DNA of 64,000 nt from Streptomyces roseifaciens (GTDB lineage Bacteria > Actinomycetota > Actinomycetes > Streptomycetales > Streptomycetaceae), in the NCBI RefSeq assembly GCF_001445655.1, contig NZ_LNBE01000006.1, positions 62,001 to 126,000 of the forward strand. Direction: 5' to 3'. Shown piece by piece: positions 33,319 through 41,908 of this stretch. The first letter of the stretch is position 1. Each line of letters opens with the position of its first letter. The notes under the pieces are model-generated. The model was not told the DNA's origin. It saw only the letters and a list, made by a program, of their open reading frames with translations, and searched no databases. Made by a program: the position numbers and the translations under genes.

Positions 33319-34290
33319 GTGACTGGTTACGACGCGGTAGTGCTCGCCGGTGGCGCGGCCCGCAGACTGGGCGGCGCCGACAAACCCACCCTGCGCGTGG
33401 GCGGGCGGACGCTGCTGGACCGGGTGCTGGAGGCGTGCGCGGACGCCGAGGAGACCGTCGTCGTGGGGCCCCGCCGCCCCACCGCGCGGCCCGTGCGGTG
33501 GGCCCGCGAGGAGCCGCCCGGCGGCGGCCCCCTCGCCGGGCTCGCCGCCGGCCTGCGCCAGACGGCTTCCGCCACCACGCTCGTGCTCTCCGCCGACCTG
33601 CCGTTCCTGCGGGCCGAGACCGTACGGGCGCTGCTCGCCGCGGCGGCCACCGGCCGTCCGTACGTGGAGGGCGTTCTGCTCACCGACTTCGACGGGCGCG
33701 ACCAGCCGCTGGTCGCCGCCTACCGCACGGAGCCGCTGCGCCGGGAGCTGGCGCTGCTCGCCGCCGAGCACGGCAGCCTCGCCGGGCTGCCCCTGCGGCT
33801 GCTCACCGACGAGCTGACCCTCGGCCGGTTCGCGCATCCGACGGCCTCCTTCGACTGCGACACCTGGGAGGACGTCGCCACCGCCCGCGCGCGCATCAGG
33901 GACGATGGGAGCGTGCTGGATGAATGGATCTCCGCGGCCAAGGCCGAACTCGGCATCGACCTCGACGTCGACACCACCGCCCTGCTGGACCTCGCGCGCG
34001 ACGCCGCGCACGGCGTGGCCCGCCCCGCGGCGCCCCTGACGACGTTCCTCGTCGGCTACGCCGCGGGCCGCGCGGGCGGCGGCCCCGAAGCGGCGGCCGA
34101 AGCGACCCGCAAGGCCGTGGCACTCGCCCAGCGATGGGCGGCGGAAGCAGCTGCGGGGGCGGCTGCCGCCGAGGGGGGCGCGGCGGGGAAGCCCGCCGGG
34201 GACAGCGCAACCGGCAAGGCCGCCGACCGTGGCGTTGCCGGGAAGGCCGGTGGCCGTGGTGTGGATGGGAAGGCCGACGGGGCGCGATGA
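33319..34290 (+). CDS. mobA: Molybdenum cofactor guanylyltransferase with C-terminal DUF6457
   Basis: A 323-residue two-part protein. Residues 1-185 are a MobA-type nucleotidyltransferase (VVLAGGAARRLGGADKPTLRVGG, LVLSADLPFLRAETV), which adds GMP to molybdopterin. Residues about 190-270 (LDEWISAAKAELGIDLDVDTTALLDLARDAAHGVARPAAPLTTFLVGYAAG) match the DUF6457 helical domain, fused here as in some other actinobacteria. The last 45 residues are Gly/Ala/Lys low complexity. GTG 33319 lies just after a CATACT hexamer (33306-33311) with no ribosome binding site, so a leaderless mRNA is likely. The stop overlaps moeA (ATGA). Confidence 0.9.
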   Translation: MTGYDAVVLAGGAARRLGGADKPTLRVGGRTLLDRVLEACADAEETVVVGPRRPTARPVRWAREEPPGGGPLAGLAAGLRQTASATTLVLSADLPFLRAETVRALLAAAATGRPYVEGVLLTDFDGRDQPLVAAYRTEPLRRELALLAAEHGSLAGLPLRLLTDELTLGRFAHPTASFDCDTWEDVATARARIRDDGSVLDEWISAAKAELGIDLDVDTTALLDLARDAAHGVARPAAPLTTFLVGYAAGRAGGGPEAAAEATRKAVALAQRWAAEAAAGAAAAEGGAAGKPAGDSATGKAADRGVAGKAGGRGVDGKADGAR

Positions 34291-35822
34291 GTGACGCTGA
34301 CGCGGATTCATCGCTCGACCGGGCGACGGACGAGGCACTGGCCCTCTTCGCCGACGACCGGCGGAGCCACCACGCCCGCCCCGCGGACCGCCACGCCGAG
34401 CGGCCCGCCCACGGCGTCGACGACGCCCCGCGCGGCAGCGCCCAAGCCCCGTACCTGTACTTCCCGTTCGACGAGATACCCGTCGGGGGCGGCGTGGTCG
34501 ACGGCGGACGGAGCGTCGGCGCCACGCCCCGCAGGCACGGTCCCGAGGACGGGACCGGCCCCGCACCCGCCCCCGCCTTCGACGCCTTCCCCCTCATCGA
34601 CGTCGCCGAGGACGAAAAGCGGGCCCGCCACATGACGGCCGACGCCACCCCCCACTCCACCCCCTGGCCCACGGCCCGTGCCGTAGCCGCCGCGGCCGCC
34701 GACGCCCTCCCCGCCGAGGAGCGGCCCCTCGGCGACGCCCTCGGGCAGGTCCTCGCCGAGCCGCTCGTCGCCCTCACCGACCTGCCCTCCTTCGACACCT
34801 CCGCCATGGACGGCTGGGCCGTCTCCGGCCCCGGCCCCTGGCGCCTGCCCCCGCCCGGCGAACAGGACGTCCTCGCCGGCCGCCCCGGCACGGGCCCGCT
34901 GCGCGACGGGCACGCCCTGCGGATCGCCACGGGGGCACGCATTCCGGCCGGGGCGACGGCCGTGCTCCGCAGCGAGCACGGCGAAGTCACCGTGCAGGGC
35001 GAGCTGCTCGCCGGCCGGCACGTCAGCCACGGCCAGGACATCCGGCCGCGCGGCGGCGAGTGCCTGCAGGGCGACCGGCTCGTGCCCGCGGGGACGGTCG
35101 TCACGCCGCCCCTGCTCGGCCTCGCGGCCGCCGCCGGCTACGACACGCTGACCGTCACCCGCCGCCCCCGCGTCGACGTGCTCGTCCTCGGCGACGAGCT
35201 CCTCCAGGAGGGCCTGCCCGAAGGCGGTCTGATCCGGGACGCGCTCGGCCCGATGCTCGGACCCTGGCTGCGGGCGCTCGGCGCCGAGCCGGGCGAGGCC
35301 CTGCGCATCGGTGACGACGCGGACGCGCTGTACGAGGCGCTGGCCGCCTCCACCGCGGACGTGGTCGTCACCACCGGCGGCACCGCCTCCGGGCCCGTGG
35401 ACCACGTCCACCCCACGCTGCACCGCCTGGGCGCCGAGCTGCTGGTCGACGGCGTCTCCGTGCGGCCCGGGCACCCCATGCTGCTCGCCCGGCTCGCGCC
35501 CGGCCGCCTCGTCGTCGGGCTGCCCGGGAACCCGCTCGCCGCGGTGGCCGGTCTGCTGACGCTCGCCGAGCCGTTGCTGCGCACGCTCACCGGGCGCGCG
35601 GCGGACGAGCCCGCGCGGGCCGTGCCGGTGGAGCCGGTGCCCGGGCACCCTGCCGACACCCGGCTCGTGCCGGTCACGTACGAGGGCCCCGGCCGGGTGA
35701 GGCCTCTGCGGTTTCACGGGCCCGCGATGCTGCGGGGGCTGGCGGCGGCCGACGCGTTGGCGGTCGTGCCGCCGGGCGGCGCGGGACGGTCCGTGGACGT
35801 GGAGGTCCTGGGGCTCCCGTAG
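34287..35822 (+). CDS. moeA: Molybdopterin molybdenumtransferase with N-terminal extension
   Basis: A 511-residue MoeA that inserts molybdate into molybdopterin. The core begins near residue 125 (TPWPTARAVAAAAADALP) and includes FDTSAMDGWAV, the MoCF-domain TGGTASGPVDHVHP and GLPGNPLAAVAGLL. The first about 120 residues are an acidic extension not part of the MoeA fold, containing APYLYFPFDEIPV and FDAFPLIDVAEDEK. Start ATG 34287 overlaps the mobA stop, so the extension is probably translated. It forms a two-gene molybdenum cofactor unit with mobA. Confidence 0.92.
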   Translation: MSDADADSSLDRATDEALALFADDRRSHHARPADRHAERPAHGVDDAPRGSAQAPYLYFPFDEIPVGGGVVDGGRSVGATPRRHGPEDGTGPAPAPAFDAFPLIDVAEDEKRARHMTADATPHSTPWPTARAVAAAAADALPAEERPLGDALGQVLAEPLVALTDLPSFDTSAMDGWAVSGPGPWRLPPPGEQDVLAGRPGTGPLRDGHALRIATGARIPAGATAVLRSEHGEVTVQGELLAGRHVSHGQDIRPRGGECLQGDRLVPAGTVVTPPLLGLAAAAGYDTLTVTRRPRVDVLVLGDELLQEGLPEGGLIRDALGPMLGPWLRALGAEPGEALRIGDDADALYEALAASTADVVVTTGGTASGPVDHVHPTLHRLGAELLVDGVSVRPGHPMLLARLAPGRLVVGLPGNPLAAVAGLLTLAEPLLRTLTGRAADEPARAVPVEPVPGHPADTRLVPVTYEGPGRVRPLRFHGPAMLRGLAAADALAVVPPGGAGRSVDVEVLGLP

Positions 35823-35847
35823 TCCCGGGGTCTCCGTGCCGGAGGGG

Positions 35848-36957
35848 TCAGTCCGCTTCGGGCGCCCCGGCCTTCCTGATCGTGATCACCCTGTCCGCCA
35901 GCTGCAGCGTCTCCACCTCCGGGTCCGTGAAGTGCAGGAGGCGGTGCCCGCGGACCACCGCCACGACCAGGTCCTCGCAGTCGCGCGGCGAGTGGCCCGC
36001 CTCCCGCTTGGTGACCGGGCGTTCGGCGACGTCCAGGCCGTTCCCGTACGTCAGCAGGTCCTCCAGGACCGTGCCGACGTTGGGGCTCATCATCGACATG
36101 CCGAGCAGGCGGCCGGCCGAGCTGGAGCTGGTCACGACCGTGTTCGCGCCGCTCTGCCGCAGCAGCGGCACGTTCTCGTCCTCCCGGACGGCGACGACGA
36201 TCTTGGCCGACTTGTTCAGCTGCCGGGCCGTCAGGGTGACCAGCGCCGCCGTGTCGTCCCGCTGGGTGGTGATCACGACCTGCGAGGCCCGCGCCAGCTC
36301 CGCCCGCAGCAGGGTCTCGGAGCGCGTGGCGTCGCCCATGACGCCCACCAGGCCCTCGGCCGCCGCGGCGTCGACGACCTTCTTCTGCGGGTCGACCACG
36401 ACGATCTGGTTCTTGGGCTTGCCCTGCCCGAGCAGCGTCTCGACGGCGTGCCGGCCCTTGGTGCCGTAGCCGACGACGACGGTGTGCTCCCGCATCCGGG
36501 ACCTCCAACGGTGGATGCGCACCTCGTGGCGCGTCCGCTCGGTCAACACTTCCAGGGTCGTTCCCACCAAAATGATCAGGAACAGCACGCGCAGCGGCGT
36601 GACCAACAAGATATTCGTCAGCCGCGCCGAGTCGCTCACGGGCGTGATGTCGCCGTAGCCCGTGGTCGACAGCGTCACGGTCGCGTAGTAGGCGGCGTCC
36701 AGGAAGTCGACCCCGCCGTCGGAGTTGTCGTGGTAGCCCGCGCTGTCGGCGTAGACGATCAGCGTGGTGACGGCCAGCACCAGCAGGGCCATGACCAGCC
36801 GCTGCAGCACCTGCCGCAGCGGCGCCGCGACCCGCCGGGCGGGCATCACGATCGAGCGGCCCGCCTCGGCGTCGTCGTCGGCCTCGCTGCGGGTGCGGTT
36901 CCACAGGGTGCGGAACAGCGAGATCCGGTTCATCTTGCGCGTCACCATGGCCCCCAT
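35848..36957 (-). CDS. Two-TM potassium channel with RCK/TrkA-N domain
   Basis: A 369-residue channel. TM1 is about residues 52-70, the selectivity filter is TTGYG at 98-102 (LSTTGYGDI), and TM2 is about 110-132. Then comes a cytoplasmic RCK domain with a Rossmann nucleotide-binding motif (VVVGYGTKGRHAVETLLGQG) and a TrkA-C-like end. It should conduct K+ with gating by nucleotide or ion binding to the RCK ring. Starts at 36957 (MGAMVTRK) and 36948 are both possible; the frame open further upstream is a shadow of the next gene. It converges on moeA and diverges from the quinone oxidoreductase. Confidence 0.93.
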   Translation of the reverse strand: MGAMVTRKMNRISLFRTLWNRTRSEADDDAEAGRSIVMPARRVAAPLRQVLQRLVMALLVLAVTTLIVYADSAGYHDNSDGGVDFLDAAYYATVTLSTTGYGDITPVSDSARLTNILLVTPLRVLFLIILVGTTLEVLTERTRHEVRIHRWRSRMREHTVVVGYGTKGRHAVETLLGQGKPKNQIVVVDPQKKVVDAAAAEGLVGVMGDATRSETLLRAELARASQVVITTQRDDTAALVTLTARQLNKSAKIVVAVREDENVPLLRQSGANTVVTSSSSAGRLLGMSMMSPNVGTVLEDLLTYGNGLDVAERPVTKREAGHSPRDCEDLVVAVVRGHRLLHFTDPEVETLQLADRVITIRKAGAPEAD

Positions 36958-36999
36958 ATTCCGTGATCTTCCCGGTGCCCCGGAGGTAGCCTCGCGACC

Positions 37000-37977
37000 A
37001 TGTATGCGATCACCATTCCCGAACCAGGCGGGCCCGAGGCCCTGGTGTGGACCGAAGTGCCCGATCCCGTACCCGGTGAGGGCGAGGTTCTGGTCGAGGT
37101 CGTGGCCAGCGCGGTCAACCGTGCAGACGTCGTCCAGCGGCAGGGTTTCTACGACCCGCCGCCCGGCGCGTCCCCCTACCCGGGCCTGGAGTGCTCCGGC
37201 CGGATCGCGGCGCTCGGCCCCGGGGTCAGCGGCTGGGCGGTCGGCGACGAGGTGTGCGCGCTGCTGGCGGGCGGAGGGTACGCGCAGAAGGTCTGCGTCC
37301 CCGCGGGCCAGCTCCTGCCCGTCCCGGACGGCATGGACCTGGTCACGGCGGCCTGTCTGCCGGAGGTGACCGCGACCGTCTGGTCCAACGTGTTCATGGT
37401 GGCCCACCTGCGCCCCGGCGAGACCTTCCTGGTCCACGGCGGCGGCAGCGGCATCGGCACCATGGCCGTGCAGCTGGCCAAGGCCGTCGGTGCGCGCGTC
37501 GCCGTGACCGCGGGCAGCGGGGACAAGCTGGAGGCCTGCCGCGAGCTGGGGGCGGACATCCTCATCGACTACCGCGAGCAGGACTTCGTCGAGGAGCTGC
37601 ACAAGGTCACCGGCGGCGTCGGAGCCGACGTCATCCTCGACATCGTCGGGGCGAAGTACCTCGAGCGGAACGTGGACGCCCTCGCCGTCAACGGCCGCCT
37701 GGTGATCATCGGCCTGCAGGGCGGCCGCACGGCCGAGCTCGACCTCGCCGCCCTCCTCACCAAGCGCGCCGCGGTCATGGGGACCTCCCTGCGCGGCCGC
37801 CCGCTGGCCGAGAAGACGGCGATCATCGCGGCCGTGCGGGAGCACGTGTGGCCGCTCATCGCCGGCGGACGGGTGCGGCCGGTCGTGGACCGCACGATGC
37901 CGATGTCGGAGGCCGCCGAGGCCCACCGCGTCATGGAGCAGAGCGCCCACGTGGGGAAGATCCTCCTCACGGTCTGA
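37000..37977 (+). CDS. NAD(P)H-quinone oxidoreductase, PIG3-type MDR
   Basis: A 325-residue zinc-free MDR enzyme similar to the PIG3/quinone oxidoreductase branch. It has AVNRADVVQRQGFYDPPPGASPYPGLECSG near residue 38, the cofactor loop VHGGGSGIGTMAVQLAKAVG, and C-terminal PMSEAAEAHRVMEQSAHVGKILL. Likely reaction: NADPH-dependent reduction of quinones or reactive carbonyls. A TAGCCT hexamer (36988-36993) lies 6 nt before ATG 37000, implying a leaderless transcript divergent from the K+ channel. The stop codon is inside a 20/21-bp tandem repeat. Confidence 0.92.
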   Translation: MYAITIPEPGGPEALVWTEVPDPVPGEGEVLVEVVASAVNRADVVQRQGFYDPPPGASPYPGLECSGRIAALGPGVSGWAVGDEVCALLAGGGYAQKVCVPAGQLLPVPDGMDLVTAACLPEVTATVWSNVFMVAHLRPGETFLVHGGGSGIGTMAVQLAKAVGARVAVTAGSGDKLEACRELGADILIDYREQDFVEELHKVTGGVGADVILDIVGAKYLERNVDALAVNGRLVIIGLQGGRTAELDLAALLTKRAAVMGTSLRGRPLAEKTAIIAAVREHVWPLIAGGRVRPVVDRTMPMSEAAEAHRVMEQSAHVGKILLTV

Positions 37978-38027
37978 GCCGATGGACTCATGGTCTGAAA
38001 CCGGTGCTCACGGTCTGAACCGATGGA
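37966..38027 (+). repeat. 20/21-bp tandem repeat spanning a stop codon
   Basis: Three head-to-tail copies of CTCACGGTCTGAGCCGATGG-type sequence at 37966-37986, 37987-38006 and 38007-38027. The first contains the quinone oxidoreductase stop TGA (37975-37977). A run of CGGTTCCGG 9-mers follows. Confidence 0.9.
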
Positions 38028-38165
38028 TCCGGCCGTTCCGGCGGTTCCGGCGGTTCCGGCCGGCCCGGTCCCCGGCCACCCTCCTGAACCACCCACCGCG
38101 CCGCCCCGCCCACCCCGTGTGAGGGTGGGTGCGAGCGGCTCCGGCGGCGAGCGGAGGGAGGCGAC

Positions 38166-38810
38166 GTGGGCATGGGCGGCCGACTGCGGGCGGGCCTGCG
38201 GACCGGGTTCATAGCCGGGCCGGTGCTCGCGGCCACCGTGCTGGTCGTCGCCGTCGCACCGGGCCTGGAGCCCCCGGACCCGTCTCCCGGACGGCCTCCG
38301 CCGGGCCCGGCCGGCACCGCGCCCGGCCCCACGCTCCGCCCCCCGCCCCCGCCCCCGTCGGGCTCCGGTGAAGGCCGGCTCGCCGGGACGTCCGCGGGCG
38401 AGGGGCGCCTCCACCCCGGCCGGACGGCTCCGCCCTCGCCCTCCGGGATATCCGGGCCGCCCGGTCCGTCCGGGCCGCCCGGCGGGTCACCGTCCGCGGG
38501 CCCCTCCGACGCCCTTTCCGGCGACGGCGGCGAGGCCGCCGGCCCCGTGGAGGACGCGCCCGGGGAGGACGCCCCCGGCACCGGGCCCCCCGCGGCCGCC
38601 GACGAGGCGGGCGGCGCCGCCGAGCAGCCGCAGGGCCCCTTCGGACCGGTGACGCCCGACCCCGTCTCCACCCGCCCCGCCGCCGCCCGCAACGCCAGGA
38701 GCGCGGCCTACGGCGACCGCGTGCTGCGCGTCCTCCCCCTCGGCACGGGCCTCGCCCTCACCGGTCTCGGCCTCGGCTTCTTCGCCCTGCGGCTGAGGCG
38801 GCCGCGATAG
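38166..38810 (+). CDS. Hypothetical Pro/Gly-rich protein with two hydrophobic segments
   Basis: A 214-residue protein of no recognised family. A hydrophobic N-terminal segment (about residues 13-31, TGFIAGPVLAATVLVVAVA) is followed by about 130 residues very rich in Pro, Gly, Ala and Ser, then a second hydrophobic segment near the C-terminus (about 193-208, LGTGLALTGLGLGFFALRL) ending in RRPR. This fits an exported or twice-anchored cell-surface protein. GTG 38166 has GGAGGGAGG upstream; ATG 38172 is an alternative. The opposite strand is also open here, so compositional bias weakens the call somewhat. Confidence 0.65.
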   Translation: MGMGGRLRAGLRTGFIAGPVLAATVLVVAVAPGLEPPDPSPGRPPPGPAGTAPGPTLRPPPPPPSGSGEGRLAGTSAGEGRLHPGRTAPPSPSGISGPPGPSGPPGGSPSAGPSDALSGDGGEAAGPVEDAPGEDAPGTGPPAAADEAGGAAEQPQGPFGPVTPDPVSTRPAAARNARSAAYGDRVLRVLPLGTGLALTGLGLGFFALRLRRPR

Positions 38811-38898
38811 GCCGCAGCCCGGCGTTGCGGGCGTCGACAAGACGATGAGATGCCGTACGCGAAGCCGCGGAAATGACGAACTGCCCGGGAAACCCCGG

Positions 38899-38933
38899 GA
38901 AAAAGGGGCGCACGGAGTGAAAAAGGGGCGCAC
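38899..38933 (+). repeat. 15-bp direct repeat upstream of bpa
   Basis: GAAAAAGGGGCGCAC occurs exactly twice (38899-38913 and 38919-38933), 20 bp apart, so the copies lie on nearly the same helix face. It lies in the 203-bp gap before bpa and could be a paired activator site. Confidence 0.65.
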
Positions 38934-39013
38934 GTCAGAGCGTGTGGCACGGTGGATCAGGCGTGTACGGGGGCATCAACAGGGGGAAATCACATGTGCG
39001 AGAGAATGGCGGC

Positions 39014-39574
39014 ATGGATATGCCGAGGAATGAACGGTCGCAGGAGAGCCCGCAGGTCCTGGTCGTAGGCCCGGACGGCATGGCTCTCGGCAGCGCCAGC
39101 CCCGGCGGCGGGGAGGGCGACGACGAGTCGCGCGAGGTCCCGGTGACGGAGATGGTCGAACAGCCTGCGAAGGTCATGCGCATCGGCAGCATGATCAAGC
39201 AACTGTTGGAGGAAGTGCGGGCCGCCCCTCTCGACGAGGCGAGCAGGGTCCGGCTCAAGGAGATCCACCGCAGCTCCGTCAAGGAGCTGGAGGACGGCCT
39301 GGCCCCCGAGCTGGTCGAGGAGCTGGAGCGCCTGTCGCTTCCGTTCACCGACGACACGGTGCCGACCGAGGCGGAACTGCGCATTGCGCAGGCCCAGTTG
39401 GTCGGCTGGCTGGAAGGCCTGTTCCACGGCATCCAGACCGCGCTGTTCGCCCAGCAGATGGCGGCCCGCGCCCAGCTGGAGCAGATGCGCCGGGCGCTGC
39501 CGGCCGGTGTCCTCGGGGAGGACGACGGCGAGAGCCCGCAGCACGGCGGCGCGCGTTCGGGTCCTTACCTTTAA
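39014..39574 (+). CDS. bpa: Bacterial proteasome activator Bpa (DUF2587)
   Basis: A 186-residue Bpa/PafE-type protein forming an ATP-independent ring that opens the 20S proteasome gate. The helical core is diagnostic: QPAKVMRIGSMIKQLLEEVRAAPLDEASRVRLKEIHRSSVKELEDGLAPELVEELERLSLPF and AQAQLVGWLEGLFHGIQTALFAQQMAARAQLEQMR. Known Bpa proteins end in GQYL, which docks into the proteasome; this one ends SGPYL, with Pro replacing Gln. ATG 39014 gives the family N-terminus. A strong hairpin follows. The proteasome genes themselves are not in the window. Confidence 0.93.
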   Translation: MDMPRNERSQESPQVLVVGPDGMALGSASPGGGEGDDESREVPVTEMVEQPAKVMRIGSMIKQLLEEVRAAPLDEASRVRLKEIHRSSVKELEDGLAPELVEELERLSLPFTDDTVPTEAELRIAQAQLVGWLEGLFHGIQTALFAQQMAARAQLEQMRRALPAGVLGEDDGESPQHGGARSGPYL

Positions 39575-39634
39575 AGATCGGATCCGAAGGCCGAAGCCTG
39601 ATGACCGAAACCGAAACTGAATAAGCGTCATTCC

Positions 39635-39695
39635 GCTTGTGCGTGTGCCCGGTACGTCCACTCAAGACGTACCGGGCACACGCACACGCACAAGC
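39635..39695. terminator. Strong bidirectional hairpin between bpa and the kinase gene
   Basis: A perfect 18-bp stem (39641-39658 with 39666-39683) around a 7-nt loop, extended imperfectly by GCTTGT/ACAAGC on the outside. It lies between two convergent genes, so it probably terminates both. No T-tract is obvious, as is common in Streptomyces. Confidence 0.85.
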
Positions 39696-39755
39696 CCCCA
39701 CAGGACCGGGGCCAGCATCCACAGGGCCGGGGCCCGAAGGCCCCGCCCGGGTCGA

Positions 39756-41525
39756 TCAGGAGGCCGGGTCGCCCGTCGAGACGGTCAGCACGAACTGGTC
39801 CGACGGCGACTTCGGGTCGAACGGGTCGCCCGCGGCCGGCACCTGGTTGAGCACCGTGCCCTTGCCCCACGTGTTCTCGGACGACACGTCGATCCGGTAC
39901 TTCCAGCCGGCGGCCTGCAGGCACGACTTCACCGAGTCGATGTACATGTACCGGAAGTCGGGAGCCGACTTCTTCGACTTGTCGCTGTAGTACTCGTAGG
40001 CCTTGGTGCACTTGGACGGGTCGATGGTCTTGCTCTTGTCGCCCTCCTTGTGCTTGCTCTGCGAGCCGCCGGTGGTGCCGCCCGCCGTGGTCGTGCCGCC
40101 GCCGCTGGTGCCGCCGCCACCGCCGGTGGTCGTGCCGCCGCCCGGGGTGACGGGCGCCTGGCTCTGCGTGCCGCCGGTGGTGCCGCCGGTGGTGCCCCCG
40201 GCCTCTTCGTTCTTCTCGCCGCCGCCGCTCAGCGCGATCGCCGCGATCACACCGATGACCGCGAGGCCCGCGACGACCGCGGAGCCGATGATGACGGGCT
40301 TGTTGCTCCTGCCGCCGCCCGACGGCGACCCGACGGAGGTCGACGGGCCGGAGGACGGGTTGATCGAGTAGGGCGGGGGCGTGCTGGGGCCCTGGGCGCC
40401 CTGGAAGGGCGCTACGGGCGTCGGGTAGCCCCCGGCGCCCTGGGCGGCCTGCTGAGCGCCCGAGGAGGGCCCGTAGCCGCCGTTGTACGGCCCGGGGGCC
40501 CCCGGGGCCTGGTAGGGCGTCTGGACGCCCCCCGGGCCCGGTGCGGGGGTCTGCTGGTCGACGGGCGGGAAGACGGCCGAGCTGACGCCCGCGCCGCTGC
40601 GCGCCGGGGGGCCGCCCGCGATGATGATCGGTGAGGGCGCGGTCTGCGCCGTGCTCGTCACCCGCGCGCACTCGTCGCGCATGGACTCGGCGCTCGGGAA
40701 GCGCTCGTTCGGGTTCTTCTTCAGCGCCCGGGCGACCAGGGCGTCGACCGCCGGCGGGATCGAGCGGTTGATCGAGGAGGGAGCGACCGGCTCCTCCTGG
40801 ACGTGCGCGTAGGCGATGGCCAGCGGGGAGTCCGCGTCGAACGGCAGCCGTCCGGTCAGCAGCTCGAAGAGCATGATGCCGACCGAGTACAGGTCCGAGC
40901 GGGCGTCGACGCCGCGCCCGAGCGCCTGCTCGGGGGAGAGGTACTGGGGGGTGCCGACGACCATGCCGGTCTGCGTCATCGACGTGACGCCGGACTGCAT
41001 GGCGCGGGCGATGCCGAAGTCCATGACCTTGACCACGCCGCGCTTGGTCATCATCACGTTGCCGGGCTTGATGTCGCGGTGGACCAGGCCCATCTCGTGG
41101 CTGACCTCGAGCGCCGCCAGCACATCGGCGGTGATCTTCAGCGCCTTCTCGGTCGGCATGGCGCCGTACTGGTGCACGTCGGCGTCGAGGACGGAGCGCA
41201 GCGGCTGGCCCTCGACGTACTCCATGACGATGTACGGCATGGTCGACCCGTCCAGGTCGTCCTCGCCCGTGTCGAACACCGAGACGATGTTGGTGTGTGT
41301 GAGCTTGGCGACGGCCTGCGCCTCGCGCCGGAACCGCTCGCGGAAGGACGCCTCGCGGCCCAGCTCCGTGTGGAGCGTCTTGATGGCGACCTGACGGTCC
41401 AGGACGGAGTCGTAGGCCAGGTGGACGGAGGCCATGCCGCCCTCGCCCAGCAGGTCGCGGAGCTGGTAGCGGCCGCCACCGACAGACCGGCCCGTGTAGC
41501 GGCCCTGTGCGCCGTCCTGGCTCAT
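39756..41525 (-). CDS. Ser/Thr protein kinase with extracellular PASTA-like domain
   Basis: A 589-residue membrane kinase. The kinase domain spans about 20-280: glycine loop GEGGMASVHLAYD, catalytic Lys in VAIKTL, HRDIKPGNVM, DFGIA and the TGMVVGTPQYLSPEQAL activation segment. A Pro/Gly-rich linker, one transmembrane helix (about 410-432) and a Gly/Thr-rich stalk follow. The C-terminal domain (CTKAYEYYSDKSKKSAPDF...GWKYRIDVSSENTWGKGTVLNQVPAAGDPF) looks like a single degenerate PASTA-type sensor. It is divergent from a second kinase gene. Confidence 0.93.
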   Translation of the reverse strand: MSQDGAQGRYTGRSVGGGRYQLRDLLGEGGMASVHLAYDSVLDRQVAIKTLHTELGREASFRERFRREAQAVAKLTHTNIVSVFDTGEDDLDGSTMPYIVMEYVEGQPLRSVLDADVHQYGAMPTEKALKITADVLAALEVSHEMGLVHRDIKPGNVMMTKRGVVKVMDFGIARAMQSGVTSMTQTGMVVGTPQYLSPEQALGRGVDARSDLYSVGIMLFELLTGRLPFDADSPLAIAYAHVQEEPVAPSSINRSIPPAVDALVARALKKNPNERFPSAESMRDECARVTSTAQTAPSPIIIAGGPPARSGAGVSSAVFPPVDQQTPAPGPGGVQTPYQAPGAPGPYNGGYGPSSGAQQAAQGAGGYPTPVAPFQGAQGPSTPPPYSINPSSGPSTSVGSPSGGGRSNKPVIIGSAVVAGLAVIGVIAAIALSGGGEKNEEAGGTTGGTTGGTQSQAPVTPGGGTTTGGGGGTSGGGTTTAGGTTGGSQSKHKEGDKSKTIDPSKCTKAYEYYSDKSKKSAPDFRYMYIDSVKSCLQAAGWKYRIDVSSENTWGKGTVLNQVPAAGDPFDPKSPSDQFVLTVSTGDPAS

Positions 41526-41908
41526 CGTTCTACTTCCCCCTTGGGCGCACTGCCTGGCATACGTTCCGGCATTCGGTTCGGCATACGGTTTGGCATGTGA
41601 TTCGGCTTATGGTCCGCCGGCCCGGCGATCCGTACGGTGATCCGTGCGGCCCTGTTCCGTCGGTTCTGTCGATATATCTCGGCCAAGTCTGCCCCAGGTC
41701 GCGGGCACGTCAAGCCGCGTGCCCGTTCCGTGACGGGATGCGCGGCAAGACGTCACGAGATTTGCCTTGCCCGGGGCCGTACGGGTTTGATAGCGCGTCC
41801 ATCCCGGACCGGCGCGCGCCGTGGAACCTGTAGCGTGCCTTAGCGGAAGACCGTTTTCCCACCGCAGCGCCTTCCGCGCGACGCGGCCAGACACGACGGC
41901 GAGGACTG
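41526..41908. promoter_or_regulatory. Divergent promoter region between the two kinase genes
   Basis: A 383-bp gene-free region. Near the left kinase start it contains five 12-bp tandem units (41556-41615). Farther right a TAGCGT hexamer (41832-41837) is the best -10 candidate for the rightward kinase. I see no further gene or RNA. Confidence 0.6.
41556..41615 (+). repeat. Five 12-bp tandem units in a kinase 5' region
   Basis: Units of the type GGCATACGTTCC, GGCATTCGGTTC, GGCATACGGTTT, GGCATGTGATTC and GGCTTATGGTCC lie 31-90 bp upstream of the leftward kinase start codon, in its promoter or leader. Confidence 0.85.
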
